From NCBI GenBank assembly GCA_030531025.1, contig JAUMTV010000085.1:1-12991 (forward strand): DNA of 12,991 nt, read 5' to 3'. The notes under the pieces were generated by a model. It worked only from the letters and a program-made list of their open reading frames with translations. It was not told the DNA's origin and did no database searches. The position numbers were made by a program, and so were the translations under genes. The DNA is from Turicibacter sp. GTDB lineage: Bacteria > Bacillota > Bacilli > MOL361 > Turicibacteraceae. Shown one piece after another: positions 1 through 6,884 of the stretch (positions within the stretch are counted from its first letter, which is position 1; every line of letters begins with the position of its first letter).

Positions 1-1
1 T

Positions 2-172
2 CCTCCATTAGTAGGGCTTATAAGTTTTTTACGATGTAAAAAACTTATCTGGACTGACATAGTTTCATTAGTCCATGATTCATCTATTCACACGTCATCA
101 GTATCACTACTTACCGTACTAGGACATAAAGAAGATGAAATTTGCTCAACGAGTAGCTCTTACACTGGCTAA
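2..172 (+). other. Open frame entering from the window edge, possible gene remnant
   Basis: One frame stays open for 57 codons from base 2 to a TAA at 170-172, running straight through the hairpin at 20-48. No start codon with a ribosome binding site is visible, so it would be the tail of something beginning outside the window. The last 20 or so residues contain SLLTVLGHK and end in STSSSYTG. This faintly resembles the LGH...T...Y end of tyrosine recombinases, but the preceding HxxR signature is missing (it reads HDSSIHT). The frame may be accidental. From 173 to about 260 I see only AT-rich DNA without a gene. Confidence 0.2.
20..48. repeat. 13-bp perfect hairpin, copy A of an edge palindrome
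   Basis: Two 13-base arms (20-32 and 36-48) pair perfectly around a 3-base loop. The right arm continues into CTGGACT. On the minus strand, 39-55 is identical over 17 bases to plus-strand 12894-12910, so this looks like one copy of a dispersed palindromic repeat. No T-tract follows, so a terminator is unlikely. Confidence 0.6.
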
Positions 173-264
173 ATAATAAAAAAAGTCTTAGTAATTAGCT
201 TTGGAATTCATATTAGTAATATTTAAAAAGAAGAAGTCTATGAATGATTAACGACTTTACGTTA

Positions 265-298
265 AAAACTGTCTTTCATTCTAAAGTCAGTTTTTTTT
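265..298 (+). terminator. Rho-independent terminator-like hairpin
   Basis: A 12-bp stem with one internal T-T mismatch (265-276 with 283-294) and a 6-base loop is followed by a run of T to 298. It would end transcription entering from the left edge and insulate the regulator that follows. Confidence 0.55.
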
Positions 299-309
299 GA
301 ACAATAGGA

Positions 310-340
310 TTGACCTTCACGTTACGTTAACGATTATGAT
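310..340 (+). promoter_or_regulatory. MerR-type promoter with long spacer and operator dyad
   Basis: TTGACC (310-315) and TATGAT (335-340) are separated by 19 bp instead of 17. Inside the spacer lies a 13-bp dyad, CGTTA-CGT-TAACG (320-332), centred close to the middle of the spacer. Overlong spacers carrying a central dyad are the classic target of MerR-family activators, which untwist the DNA. The promoter sits just upstream of a MerR-family gene, so autoregulation is the natural inference. Confidence 0.6.
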
Positions 341-362
341 AAACGTACAAGGAGTGATGATG

Positions 363-1127
363 ATGGAATATACAATCCAGAAATTAGCCCAGCTAGCAGG
401 TATTAGCACACGAACATTACGATATTATGACGAAGTTGGACTTTTAAAGCCTGCACGTCTTAGTTCATCCGGTTATCGAATTTACGGACCAAAAGAAGTG
501 GATCGATTACAACAGATTTTATTTTATCGAACGCTTGATGTAGGAATTGATGAAATTAAACAAATTCTATTAGATCCGTCCTATGATGAACTAAAAGCTT
601 TAAATCAGCACTATCACAAACTTCTTGAAAAAAGAGCGCAATTAGACTTAATTATTGAAAATGTTCAATTAACGATTGCCTCTAAAAAAGGAGAGAAAAA
701 AATGAGTAATCAGGACAAATTTAAAGGTTTAAAACAACAATTACTAAAAGAAAATGAGCAAAAATATGGTGATGAACTTCGTCAAACATATGGTAATAAA
801 AAGATAGAAGCATCCAATAAACAATTTGCTAATTTAAGTGAAGAAGCCTTTAATGAAATGAAACAGCTTGGTGAAGACATATTAGAAAAATTAAGTATAG
901 CTATGCAAAGTAACGACCCTCAAGGAGTCTTAGCACAAGAAGTGGCGAAGATGCATCACCGTTGGCTAACTTATACATGGTCAAGTTATAGTAAAGAAGC
1001 CCATGCAGGGTTAGCTCAGATGTATGTCGCTGATGAACGATTTACTTCGTATTATGATGACGCTGTTTGCCCAGGGGCGGCTCAATTTTTATGTGATGCT
1101 ATTTTATGCTATACCTCTCATAATTAA
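363..1127 (+). CDS. MerR-family regulator with TipAS drug-binding domain (TipA/Mta type)
   Basis: Predicted multidrug-sensing transcription activator of about 254 residues, close to the usual length of TipAL/Mta proteins. Residues 1-70 are the MerR winged helix-turn-helix (YTIQKLAQLAGISTRTLRYY, then the GYRIY wing). Residues 75-110 look like the dimerising coiled coil. From residue 114 to the end is a TipAS-type ligand-binding domain: LYG-like YGDELRQTYG, then HAGLAQMYVADERFTSYYD and the closing AQFLCDAILCY. Three ATG codons stand in a row (357, 360, 363). The best ribosome site, AAGGAG at 349-354, lies 8 bases before 363, which also gives the family-typical MEYTIQ start. A second in-frame start with its own strong ribosome site occurs at 702 and would yield the ligand-binding domain alone. 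No drug efflux gene is adjacent, so the target beyond its own promoter is unknown. Confidence 0.88.
   Translation: MEYTIQKLAQLAGISTRTLRYYDEVGLLKPARLSSSGYRIYGPKEVDRLQQILFYRTLDVGIDEIKQILLDPSYDELKALNQHYHKLLEKRAQLDLIIENVQLTIASKKGEKKMSNQDKFKGLKQQLLKENEQKYGDELRQTYGNKKIEASNKQFANLSEEAFNEMKQLGEDILEKLSIAMQSNDPQGVLAQEVAKMHHRWLTYTWSSYSKEAHAGLAQMYVADERFTSYYDDAVCPGAAQFLCDAILCYTSHN
688..704 (+). promoter_or_regulatory. Internal ribosome binding site and in-frame ATG (TipAS-like isoform)
   Basis: AAGGAG (688-693) stands 8 bases before ATG 702, in frame with the regulator and exactly at the junction between coiled coil and TipAS domain. Translation from here would give a 141-residue ligand-binding protein without the DNA-binding half. 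In Streptomyces lividans tipA, a free TipAS form is known to be made from an internal start; here it is inferred from sequence only. Confidence 0.55.
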
Positions 1128-1129
1128 TG

Positions 1130-1158
1130 AAGACGAAGGAAAATTTCGTCTTTTTTTT
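1130..1158 (+). terminator. Rho-independent terminator after the MerR gene
   Basis: A perfect 8-bp stem AAGACGAA/TTCGTCTT (1130-1137 with 1145-1152) is followed directly by a T run. It begins three bases after the stop codon of the regulator. Confidence 0.8.
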
Positions 1159-1200
1159 CGCTTTTTGATTTGAAACGTTCTCTTGAAACTCAATTTTATT

Positions 1201-1206
1201 TATAAT
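1201..1206 (+). promoter_or_regulatory. Candidate -10 box before the c-di-GMP gene
   Basis: A consensus TATAAT lies 33 bases before the ATG at 1240. No good -35 stands 17 bp upstream: TTGAAA at 1183 leaves only 12 bp and TTGAAA at 1170 leaves 25. The promoter is therefore weakly supported. Confidence 0.35.
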
Positions 1207-1239
1207 AGAAACAGAAATCAATAAAAAAGAGGAAGACGT

Positions 1240-2517
1240 ATGAATCATAAAGAAATCAAAGTGTTAATTTTAAGTCAAACAGATGAAATAGAGACGATGT
1301 TAAATGATTTTATTGTTGATCAGAAACAGATTGATTTATATTGTTATACTTATCAGCATTATCAAGAAGTTGAAAAGAGAGCATATGATTTAATCATTAT
1401 AGATAATAGTGATCTAAAAGAATCGGTAGAGATTATTCAATATATTAAGCATTACATTTCAAGGCAAATTCCTATTTTAATTAGTTTTGAAGATAAACTC
1501 AGAAGTAAATTAAACCAACTTATTGAAGTAGGAATTTCAGATTATATTATTAAACCTTATACAAAAGAAATGTTGAAGCTTCGAATTCAAAATAATTTAA
1601 ATTTAATTGATGCTTTTAAAATGTCTAAAAAGAAAGAATTACAATTTGATGCGTTATTGAACAATACCCCGTATATGGCCTGGTTTAAAGATAAAAATAG
1701 TCACTATATTACGGTTAACCGTGAGTTTAGAGAACATTCAGGAAAAGATGATGAAACGATTCATGGTCGAGATGATCAGTTTGTTTGGGATGGACAAATC
1801 GGTGAACGTTGTCGAGAATTCGATTTAATTGTTATGAATGAACGTCGTCAAATTATGTTTGATGAAATTATTCCTGGTAAAAAGGGATATCGACAATTTA
1901 ATATTTATAAAGCACCAGTCATGGACGAAATGGGAGATGTCATTGGAACGATTGGGATTGCTCGTGATATTACTGAATTAAAGAATAAAGATACGAAGCT
2001 TTCAATTATTTTAGAGAATATTCCATTTTCAGTTTTTCTAAAAGATACAGAGGGATATTACATTGATACAAATACGAATTTTTCAAAATTCTGTGGCTTA
2101 CCACGTGAAGAAATTATTGGGAATTTAAGTTACGGTCATGAATTAAATAAGGAAGCTGAAGCTGAAGACCAACTCGTTATTACTTCACAAGAAAGTCATG
2201 TCTTTAATCGAAAGTTATGTATCAATGGAACAGAACGTATGCTTGAAATTTATAAAGCACCAGTTTTTGATATTTCTCAAAAGGTCATTGGGATTGTCGG
2301 AGTCATTCGAGATATAACAGATGTGATACGAACGCAAGAACATATCAAAAAACTAGCATATACGGATTTTTCAACTCATTTACAAAATAGACGTAGTTTA
2401 TATCATTATTTTCAAGAAGAATTAGCTCAAAAGAATATTCCGTTGACGGTTATGTTTATTGACTTAGATAACTTTAAAAAATTAAATGATAGCTTTGGTC
2501 AGGGGATCAGGCTTTAA
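1240..2517 (+). CDS. Receiver-like, PAS, PAS and partial GGDEF: N-terminal part of a frame-broken c-di-GMP protein
   Basis: 425 residues ending early inside a diguanylate cyclase domain. Residues 5-120 have a response-regulator receiver pattern with Asp55 (IIID) as the possible phosphoacceptor, Ser82, and the invariant Lys-Pro at 105-106. The usual acidic pair after the first strand is replaced by Ser12-Gln13, so phosphorylation is doubtful. Two PAS domains follow (about 130-245 and 250-365); each has a WFKD or FLKD motif and ends in the typical RDIT linker. The GGDEF domain starts near 372 with a weakened TDFSTHLQNRR motif, and FIDLDNFKKLNDSFG is intact. It then runs into a frameshift and the stop at 2515-2517. 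The missing half continues in another frame from 2520. A GAGGAAG ribosome site precedes the ATG. Best read as the 5' part of a pseudogene, although a truncated sensor protein could still be made. Confidence 0.8.
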   Translation: MNHKEIKVLILSQTDEIETMLNDFIVDQKQIDLYCYTYQHYQEVEKRAYDLIIIDNSDLKESVEIIQYIKHYISRQIPILISFEDKLRSKLNQLIEVGISDYIIKPYTKEMLKLRIQNNLNLIDAFKMSKKKELQFDALLNNTPYMAWFKDKNSHYITVNREFREHSGKDDETIHGRDDQFVWDGQIGERCREFDLIVMNERRQIMFDEIIPGKKGYRQFNIYKAPVMDEMGDVIGTIGIARDITELKNKDTKLSIILENIPFSVFLKDTEGYYIDTNTNFSKFCGLPREEIIGNLSYGHELNKEAEAEDQLVITSQESHVFNRKLCINGTERMLEIYKAPVFDISQKVIGIVGVIRDITDVIRTQEHIKKLAYTDFSTHLQNRRSLYHYFQEELAQKNIPLTVMFIDLDNFKKLNDSFGQGIRL

Positions 2518-2519
2518 TT

Positions 2520-3623
2520 GTGATTGCAGAAAAGCTTGCAAAAATTTGTGATGATGCTTTTGTTGCTCGAATTGGTGGAGATGAATTTATTGCTGTTTGG
2601 GAACAAATGAAGGATGATGTACTTATGAAAAAATTAAATTCCCTGTTAGATGAAATGAGAATGGAATTTAGTAAAGGAGAACAAGCTAATATTATTTCTG
2701 TAAGTATTGGAGTCGTGAAAGATGAGATGTCATCAATTGATGTGGAGACGTTGCTTTTAAAAGGAGATTTAGCGTTATATAAAGCAAAGGAAAAAGGGAA
2801 AAACCAATATGTTATTTATACGGACGACTTAGAAAAAGAGCGTTTATTTAATTTACAGATGGAATATGATTTACGACAAGCTATTCAAAATCATGAAATT
2901 GAACTTTATTATCAACCTCAATATACAGTTGAAAAAGAATTAGTTGGATTTGAGGCACTGTTTAGATGGAATCATCCAAATTATAAACATATTCCAGTGG
3001 ATGAAATTATTCGACTGATTGAAGAGCTTCGCTTAATTGATGAAGTGAGTAATTATGTTTTTCTTCAGGCATGTGCTTTTGCTAATCAAATTAATCAACA
3101 TCGTGAAAAGACAATCGTTGTCTCTATTAATATATCAGCGCTATCCATTATGAATGATAATTTTGTGGATAACTTGAAGTCACTTATTAAACAGGCGAAT
3201 GTAAATCCAGCTTATATTGGCATTGAAATTACAGAAACTGTATTAATGGAAAATATCAATGAAAATATGACTAAAATTCTTCAATTAAAAGATTTAGGAA
3301 TTACGATTTCACTTGATGATTTTGGAACAGGATATTCATCCTTGAATTATTTAATCCATTTACCATTATCCAAAGTGAAAATTGATCGTAGTTTTATTCA
3401 AGGAATGGGAAAACAAGAAGAATTTAAAGATCTTGTTCGTTTAATTATTAATATTGCCCATTCATTAGATTTGCCAGTCGTAGCTGAAGGTGTTGAAGTG
3501 AAAGATGAGCTAGACATCTTAAAATCAATGGAGATTGATACGATTCAAGGATATTACTTCTCACGTCCTGTGGATAAGGAAAATGCTATAAGTTTAGTTA
3601 AAGAAAAAGTAGAAAATCGCTAA
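2520..3623 (+). CDS. GGDEF (C-terminal half)-EAL: distal part of the frame-broken c-di-GMP protein
   Basis: 367 codons from a GTG only 2 bases after the upstream stop. Residues 1-100 complete the diguanylate cyclase fold with an intact RIGGDEF motif (17-23) and the YKAKEKGKNQ end. Residues 110-360 form a complete EAL phosphodiesterase domain: EALFR (145-149), SINIS, ITETVLMEN, DDFGTGYSSL, KIDRSFI, VVAEGVE and QGYYFSRP are all present, so the catalytic metal ligands and general base look conserved. Without the first half of GGDEF, cyclase activity is not expected. The EAL domain could be functional if translation restarts, but the only purine-rich stretch (AGGGG at 2501) is about 14 bases away, so coupling from the upstream stop would be needed. 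It was originally one protein with the preceding entry, about 790 residues. Confidence 0.8.
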   Translation: MIAEKLAKICDDAFVARIGGDEFIAVWEQMKDDVLMKKLNSLLDEMRMEFSKGEQANIISVSIGVVKDEMSSIDVETLLLKGDLALYKAKEKGKNQYVIYTDDLEKERLFNLQMEYDLRQAIQNHEIELYYQPQYTVEKELVGFEALFRWNHPNYKHIPVDEIIRLIEELRLIDEVSNYVFLQACAFANQINQHREKTIVVSINISALSIMNDNFVDNLKSLIKQANVNPAYIGIEITETVLMENINENMTKILQLKDLGITISLDDFGTGYSSLNYLIHLPLSKVKIDRSFIQGMGKQEEFKDLVRLIINIAHSLDLPVVAEGVEVKDELDILKSMEIDTIQGYYFSRPVDKENAISLVKEKVENR

Positions 3624-3644
3624 GGTTTTCTACTTTTTTATTTT
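3604..3644 (+). terminator. Terminator overlapping the end of the EAL gene
   Basis: A perfect 13-bp stem (3604-3616 with 3626-3638) has the stop codon TAA (3621-3623) in its loop and is followed by T-rich sequence. The last codons of the gene form the left arm. Confidence 0.8.
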
Positions 3645-3734
3645 GTCATACATTAAAAATATTTAGTCGACTATACATTTTTTAAAGGATCTCTATCATA
3701 TAATGAATTATCTTATTAGATAGGAGGATTAAAT

Positions 3735-4916
3735 ATGTATCAAAGGGTGCAAGAGATGGTTGAAAAAATTTACCCACAACTTGTAAATATTCGACGAGAT
3801 TTACATCAACATCCTGAACTTGGTTTAGAAGAATATCGGACTTCAGCTTTAGTTTTAGACTATCTAAAACAGTGGAATATAAAAGTAACACAATTAATTG
3901 GAGAGACTGCAATTGTTGGTTTAATCGAAGGAAAACAAGGAGAGAAAACCATTGGATTAAGAGCAGATATGGATGCTCTTCCAATTGAAGAGAAAACGGG
4001 GGCCCCATATGCCTCTTTATATCCTGGAAAAATGCATGCCTGTGGGCATGATGTTCATACAACCATTTTACTTGGCGCTGCTTATGTACTTAAGCAACTT
4101 GAAAGTGAATATAAAGGGAACGTTAAATTATTTTTTCAACCCGCTGAAGAAACAGTGGGGGGAGCAAAACGAATGATTGAAGCGGGATGTATGGAAAATC
4201 CAAAAGTCAATCATGTGTTAGGTCTTCATGTTCGTCCAACTTTAAATGTTGGTGAAGTAGGGTTTCATTATGGGAAGTGTCATGCAGCAAGTGATACGAT
4301 TACGTTAACGATTCATGGGAAACAAGCTCATGGAGCCTATCCACAAGATGGGATTGATGCCATTTTAATCGCGGCGCATACGATTACAGCATTACAAAGT
4401 TTAGTAAGTAGAAATTTATCACCTTTTGAATCAGCTGTCTTAAGTTTAGGGATTATTGAAGGTGGAAGTGCAGGAAATATCGTTTGTAATAAAGTCACAG
4501 TTCGAGGAACGTTACGGACACTTGATCAAACGACACGAGCTTTTATGAAAAAAAGAATTGTTGAAGTAACAGAAAATACTGCTAAAGCCTTTGGGGGAAG
4601 TGCTGACGTAACAATTGAAGAAGGATATGCACCGCTAATTAATGCTCATGCGATTACTGATTCTGTGATTCATACAGCAACAAAATTTTTAGGTGAAGAT
4701 AAAATTATTATTTTTGAACATCCGAGTCTTGGTGTTGAAGACTTTGCATATTTTGCGGAGGCGGTCCCATCTTGTTTTTATAGTTTAGGAACTTCTAATC
4801 CAGAGAAGGGGATTCAAGCCAATTTACATGAAGATACCTTTAATATTGATGAAGAAGCCATCAAAATTGGCATCTGTTTACAAGTGTTATCCACACTTCA
4901 TTTATTAGAATCATAG
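3735..4916 (+). CDS. M20D-family metal-dependent amidohydrolase (N-acyl-amino acid / hippurate hydrolase type)
   Basis: 393 residues, the full length of the family, which removes acyl groups from N-acylated amino acids or related small amides in the cytoplasm. The two-metal site is complete: HACGHDVH (Cys103, His105), PAEE (Glu138-Glu139, with Glu138 the probable general base), GLH (His165) and NLHEDTF (His365). DLHQHPELGLEE near the N-terminus and LRADMDALPI (75-84) are hallmarks of the M20D subgroup. The central insert at about 185-300 is the lid/dimerisation domain. AGGAGG at 3722-3727 lies 7 bases before the ATG, and TATAAT at 3697-3702 is a possible -10 without a clear -35. An LD-carboxypeptidase gene follows after 16 bases in the same operon, which suggests peptide or cell-wall fragment turnover. 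The exact substrate (N-acetyl-diaminopimelate, hippurate or auxin conjugate) cannot be told from sequence. Confidence 0.9.
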   Translation: MYQRVQEMVEKIYPQLVNIRRDLHQHPELGLEEYRTSALVLDYLKQWNIKVTQLIGETAIVGLIEGKQGEKTIGLRADMDALPIEEKTGAPYASLYPGKMHACGHDVHTTILLGAAYVLKQLESEYKGNVKLFFQPAEETVGGAKRMIEAGCMENPKVNHVLGLHVRPTLNVGEVGFHYGKCHAASDTITLTIHGKQAHGAYPQDGIDAILIAAHTITALQSLVSRNLSPFESAVLSLGIIEGGSAGNIVCNKVTVRGTLRTLDQTTRAFMKKRIVEVTENTAKAFGGSADVTIEEGYAPLINAHAITDSVIHTATKFLGEDKIIIFEHPSLGVEDFAYFAEAVPSCFYSLGTSNPEKGIQANLHEDTFNIDEEAIKIGICLQVLSTLHLLES

Positions 4917-4932
4917 AGGGGGAAAAGAGGGC

Positions 4933-5853
4933 ATGATTGAACCAAAACCGTTAAAAATGGGAGGGAAAATAGCTATTGTAGCACCTTCAGGTCCGTTAGA
5001 AATTGAAACAGTATTTAGAGGAGAAGAACTTTTAAAAGAAATGGGTTTTGATGTCATCATTGCTCCAAGTTGCTTTGAACGTAAAGGATATTTAGCTGGA
5101 TTATCTGATCGTCAACGTGCCGAAGACATTATGATGATGTTTGCAGATGATGAAGTAGAAGCAATTTTATGTATGCGAGGAGGCTATGGCTGTAATCGCA
5201 TCATTCCGTATTTTAAAAATTTTAAATTTGAGAATTATCCGAAACCATTGATTGGATATAGCGATATTACATACCTTCATCTATTTTTGAATCAATATCA
5301 TCATTTAATTACTTATCACGGACCGATGTTAAAAGATCTTCTCCTCCAAAATGAAACAACGACAGAGCATTTCCTTGAAACCATTATGGGCGAAACGGAC
5401 TTTGATATGATTGATGTCCCGTATTATAATCAAGAAGTATGTCCCGCTTCAGGAATTTTAATTGGTGGTAACTTAACTATCATTTGTTCAACGCTTGGAA
5501 CCCCATATGAAATTGATACACGAGGAAAAATTTTATTTATTGAGGAAGTAAATGAACCAGTCTATGCTGTTGATCGGCTATTAACTCAATTAATTTATAG
5601 TGGAAAGGTAAATGATGCAGCAGGAATTATTTTAGGTGACTTTAACGTTTATGATAAAAAAGAAACACATACATTATTAAAACGCACGTTTAGAGATTGT
5701 CATAAACCAGTGGCTTATAACATTCCAAGTGGACATTGCAATCCACTTATTACGTTACCATTAGGTGCTTATGTGACTTTAAATCCAAGTACAAATAGTT
5801 TATCTATTCAACAAGGATGTAGTCGAAAAAAAGAAAAGACGATTAAATCATAA
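4933..5853 (+). CDS. LD-carboxypeptidase, peptidase family S66
   Basis: 306 residues, typical of cytoplasmic muramoyl-tetrapeptide carboxypeptidases, which cleave the terminal D-Ala from recycled murein tetrapeptides. MccF-like members of the same family instead inactivate microcin C. The catalytic triad of S66 is visible: the nucleophile Ser110 in LIGYSDIT, Glu204/205 in LFIEEVNE, and His268 in PSGHCNPL. RGGYGCNR (82-89) is the usual glycine-rich turn before the nucleophile. No signal peptide is present. The gene begins 16 bases after the amidohydrolase stop with a GA-rich ribosome site, so the two are co-transcribed. LdcA and MccF roles cannot be separated here; the neighbour favours peptide recycling. 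Confidence 0.88.
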   Translation: MIEPKPLKMGGKIAIVAPSGPLEIETVFRGEELLKEMGFDVIIAPSCFERKGYLAGLSDRQRAEDIMMMFADDEVEAILCMRGGYGCNRIIPYFKNFKFENYPKPLIGYSDITYLHLFLNQYHHLITYHGPMLKDLLLQNETTTEHFLETIMGETDFDMIDVPYYNQEVCPASGILIGGNLTIICSTLGTPYEIDTRGKILFIEEVNEPVYAVDRLLTQLIYSGKVNDAAGIILGDFNVYDKKETHTLLKRTFRDCHKPVAYNIPSGHCNPLITLPLGAYVTLNPSTNSLSIQQGCSRKKEKTIKS

Positions 5854-5874
5854 TTGATTTTATCGTCTTTTTTT
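5834..5874 (+). terminator. Terminator of the hydrolase operon
   Basis: A 17-bp stem with a single T-T mismatch (5834-5850 with 5855-5871) has the stop codon TAA at 5851-5853 in its 4-base loop and is followed by T residues. The end of the coding sequence doubles as the left arm. Confidence 0.82.
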
Positions 5875-5912
5875 ATGGCTTTGGGAAATAGTTTGGAAAT
5901 TAAACTGTTCGC

Positions 5913-5942
5913 TTGAATCTGAAAAGAACTATCTGTTATAAT
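5913..5942 (+). promoter_or_regulatory. Promoter of the thymidine kinase gene
   Basis: TTGAAT (5913-5918) and consensus TATAAT (5937-5942) are separated by 18 bp, directly after the preceding terminator. Transcription would start near 5949, leaving a leader of about 60 bases. Confidence 0.65.
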
Positions 5943-6012
5943 TATCAAGCTGTTCGATTTTTGCTAGATAAAAAAGAGAAGTGTAAGATAGACTGAAAGG
6001 TGGTTTCATAGA

Positions 6013-6615
6013 ATGTATGATGTTCGACAAGAAGGCTGGGTAGAAGCAATTTGTGGTAGTATGTATGCAGGAAAAACTGAGGAATTAATCCGCCGTTTAA
6101 AACGATTAGATTTTGCTCGACGTCCATATTGCTTATTCAAACCAGTTATTGATAATCGCTATAGTGAAGATGAAGTTGTATCACATAGTGGATTAAAAAT
6201 GCCGTCAATCGCAATTGAACACCCAGTTGAAATTTTAGATTATATAAAAGAGGATACATACGCAGTTGCAATCGATGAAGTTCAATTTTTTGAAGAGAAT
6301 ATTGTTGAGGTTGTAGAATATTTAGCTGATAAAGGAATTCGTGTTATTGTTGCAGGACTTGATAAAGATTTCCGTGGAGAGCCATTTGGAACAATGCCAA
6401 CTTTACTAACAAAAGCAGAATTTGTCACTAAATTAACATCAATTTGTAGTGTGTGTGGAGCACCTGCAACACGCTCACAACGCCTGATTAATGGACAACC
6501 TGCTTCATATTTTGATCCAATTATTCAAGTCGGAGCAAAAGAAGCTTATGAGCCACGTTGTCGTCATTGTCATGAAATAAAAGACCGTCCAAATAATTTA
6601 GGATTAAAAAAATAA
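6013..6615 (+). CDS. tdk: Thymidine kinase (type II, zinc-containing)
   Basis: 200-residue cytosolic kinase that phosphorylates thymidine with ATP in pyrimidine salvage; the length is normal for bacterial TdK. Residues 15-22 form the P-loop [14 protein letters not shown] at 88-93 holds the Walker B Asp and catalytic Glu89. [13 protein letters not shown] (114-126) follows as in the family. A zinc lasso domain has Cys145, Cys148, Cys183 and Cys186 as ligands, with the substrate loop [22 protein letters not shown] between them. AAAGGTGG ends about 9 bases before the ATG; an ATG at 6017 is out of frame. The gene stands alone, with its own promoter and a tRNA gene downstream. In Bacillus, tdk sits near rpmE and prfA, which are not seen here. 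Confidence 0.95.
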   Translation: MYDVRQEGWVEAICGSMYAGKTEELIRRLKRLDFARRPYCLFKPVIDNRYSEDEVVSHSGLKMPSIAIEHPVEILDYIKEDTYAVAIDEVQFFEENIVEVVEYLADKGIRVIVAGLDKDFRGEPFGTMPTLLTKAEFVTKLTSICSVCGAPATRSQRLINGQPASYFDPIIQVGAKEAYEPRCRHCHEIKDRPNNLGLKK

Positions 6616-6633
6616 AAAAAGTCATAAATATTA

Positions 6634-6662
6634 TTGACAATATAGTTATAAATCGATATAAT
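6634..6662 (+). promoter_or_regulatory. Consensus promoter for tRNA-Ser
   Basis: Exact TTGACA (6634-6639), 17-bp spacer and exact TATAAT (6657-6662). The tRNA begins 16 bases after the -10. A perfect consensus is typical of stable RNA genes. Confidence 0.85.
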
Positions 6663-6677
6663 CTATATTGTTGATAC

Positions 6678-6770
6678 GGAGGAATACCCAAGTCCGGCTG
6701 AAGGGATCGGTCTTGAAAACCGACAGGGCGTGAAAGCGTCGCGGGGGTTCGAATCCCTCTTCCTCCGCCA
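6678..6770 (+). tRNA. tRNA-Ser (anticodon UGA)
   Basis: 93-nt class II tRNA with the CCA encoded. Acceptor arm GGAGGAA (6678-6684) pairs with TTCCTCC (6760-6766). Anticodon stem TCGGT/ACCGA encloses the loop CTTGAAA, with TGA at 6714-6716. A long variable arm follows (GGGCGTGAAAGCGTC), then the T-loop GTTCGAATC. It reads UCA and related serine codons. Confidence 0.95.
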
Positions 6771-6785
6771 TAACAAGATAATAAT

Positions 6786-6812
6786 TCACACATTATGTGT
6801 GATTTTTTTTTT
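6786..6812 (+). terminator. Terminator after tRNA-Ser
   Basis: TCACACAT and ATGTGTGA (6786-6793 with 6795-6802) form a tight hairpin followed by about ten T residues. Confidence 0.8.
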
Positions 6813-6828
6813 ATTCTTTGTAAAAAAA

Positions 6829-6844
6829 TATTATCGCGATAATA
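6829..6844. other. Isolated 16-bp perfect palindrome TATTATCGCGATAATA
   Basis: A perfect 8+8 palindrome lies between two converging terminators, where no promoter is expected. With no loop it is a poor RNA hairpin and looks more like a binding site for a dimeric protein. Its owner is not identified. Confidence 0.4.
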
Positions 6845-6853
6845 GTAGGGTAC

Positions 6854-6884
6854 AAAAAAGGAGCTGATCGTCAGCTCCTTTTTT
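6854..6884 (-). terminator. Bidirectional terminator at the end of feoB
   Basis: A perfect 14-bp stem (6854-6867 with 6871-6884) has loop TCG and A/T runs on both sides, so it works on either strand. On the minus strand it overlaps the feoB stop codon (6884-6886). Confidence 0.85.

Noticed and set aside
297..362. N-terminal extension of the MerR gene
   Set aside because: The extra codons cover the promoter and ribosome site; the family starts at MEYTIQ.
3682..4062. Minus-strand open frame within the amidohydrolase gene
   Set aside because: It is a shadow of a strongly supported gene, with no ribosome site or recognisable domain; likewise the frames at 7653-8096, 8448-8645 and 11297-11509.
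6678..6770. tRNA-Ser as an integration (att) site
   Set aside because: No repeat of the tRNA 3' end is visible elsewhere in the window and the neighbouring genes are ordinary chromosomal ones.
6521..6793. Open frame on the minus strand across the tRNA-Ser gene
   Set aside because: It is antisense to the tRNA and the end of tdk, a common spurious translation of tRNA genes.
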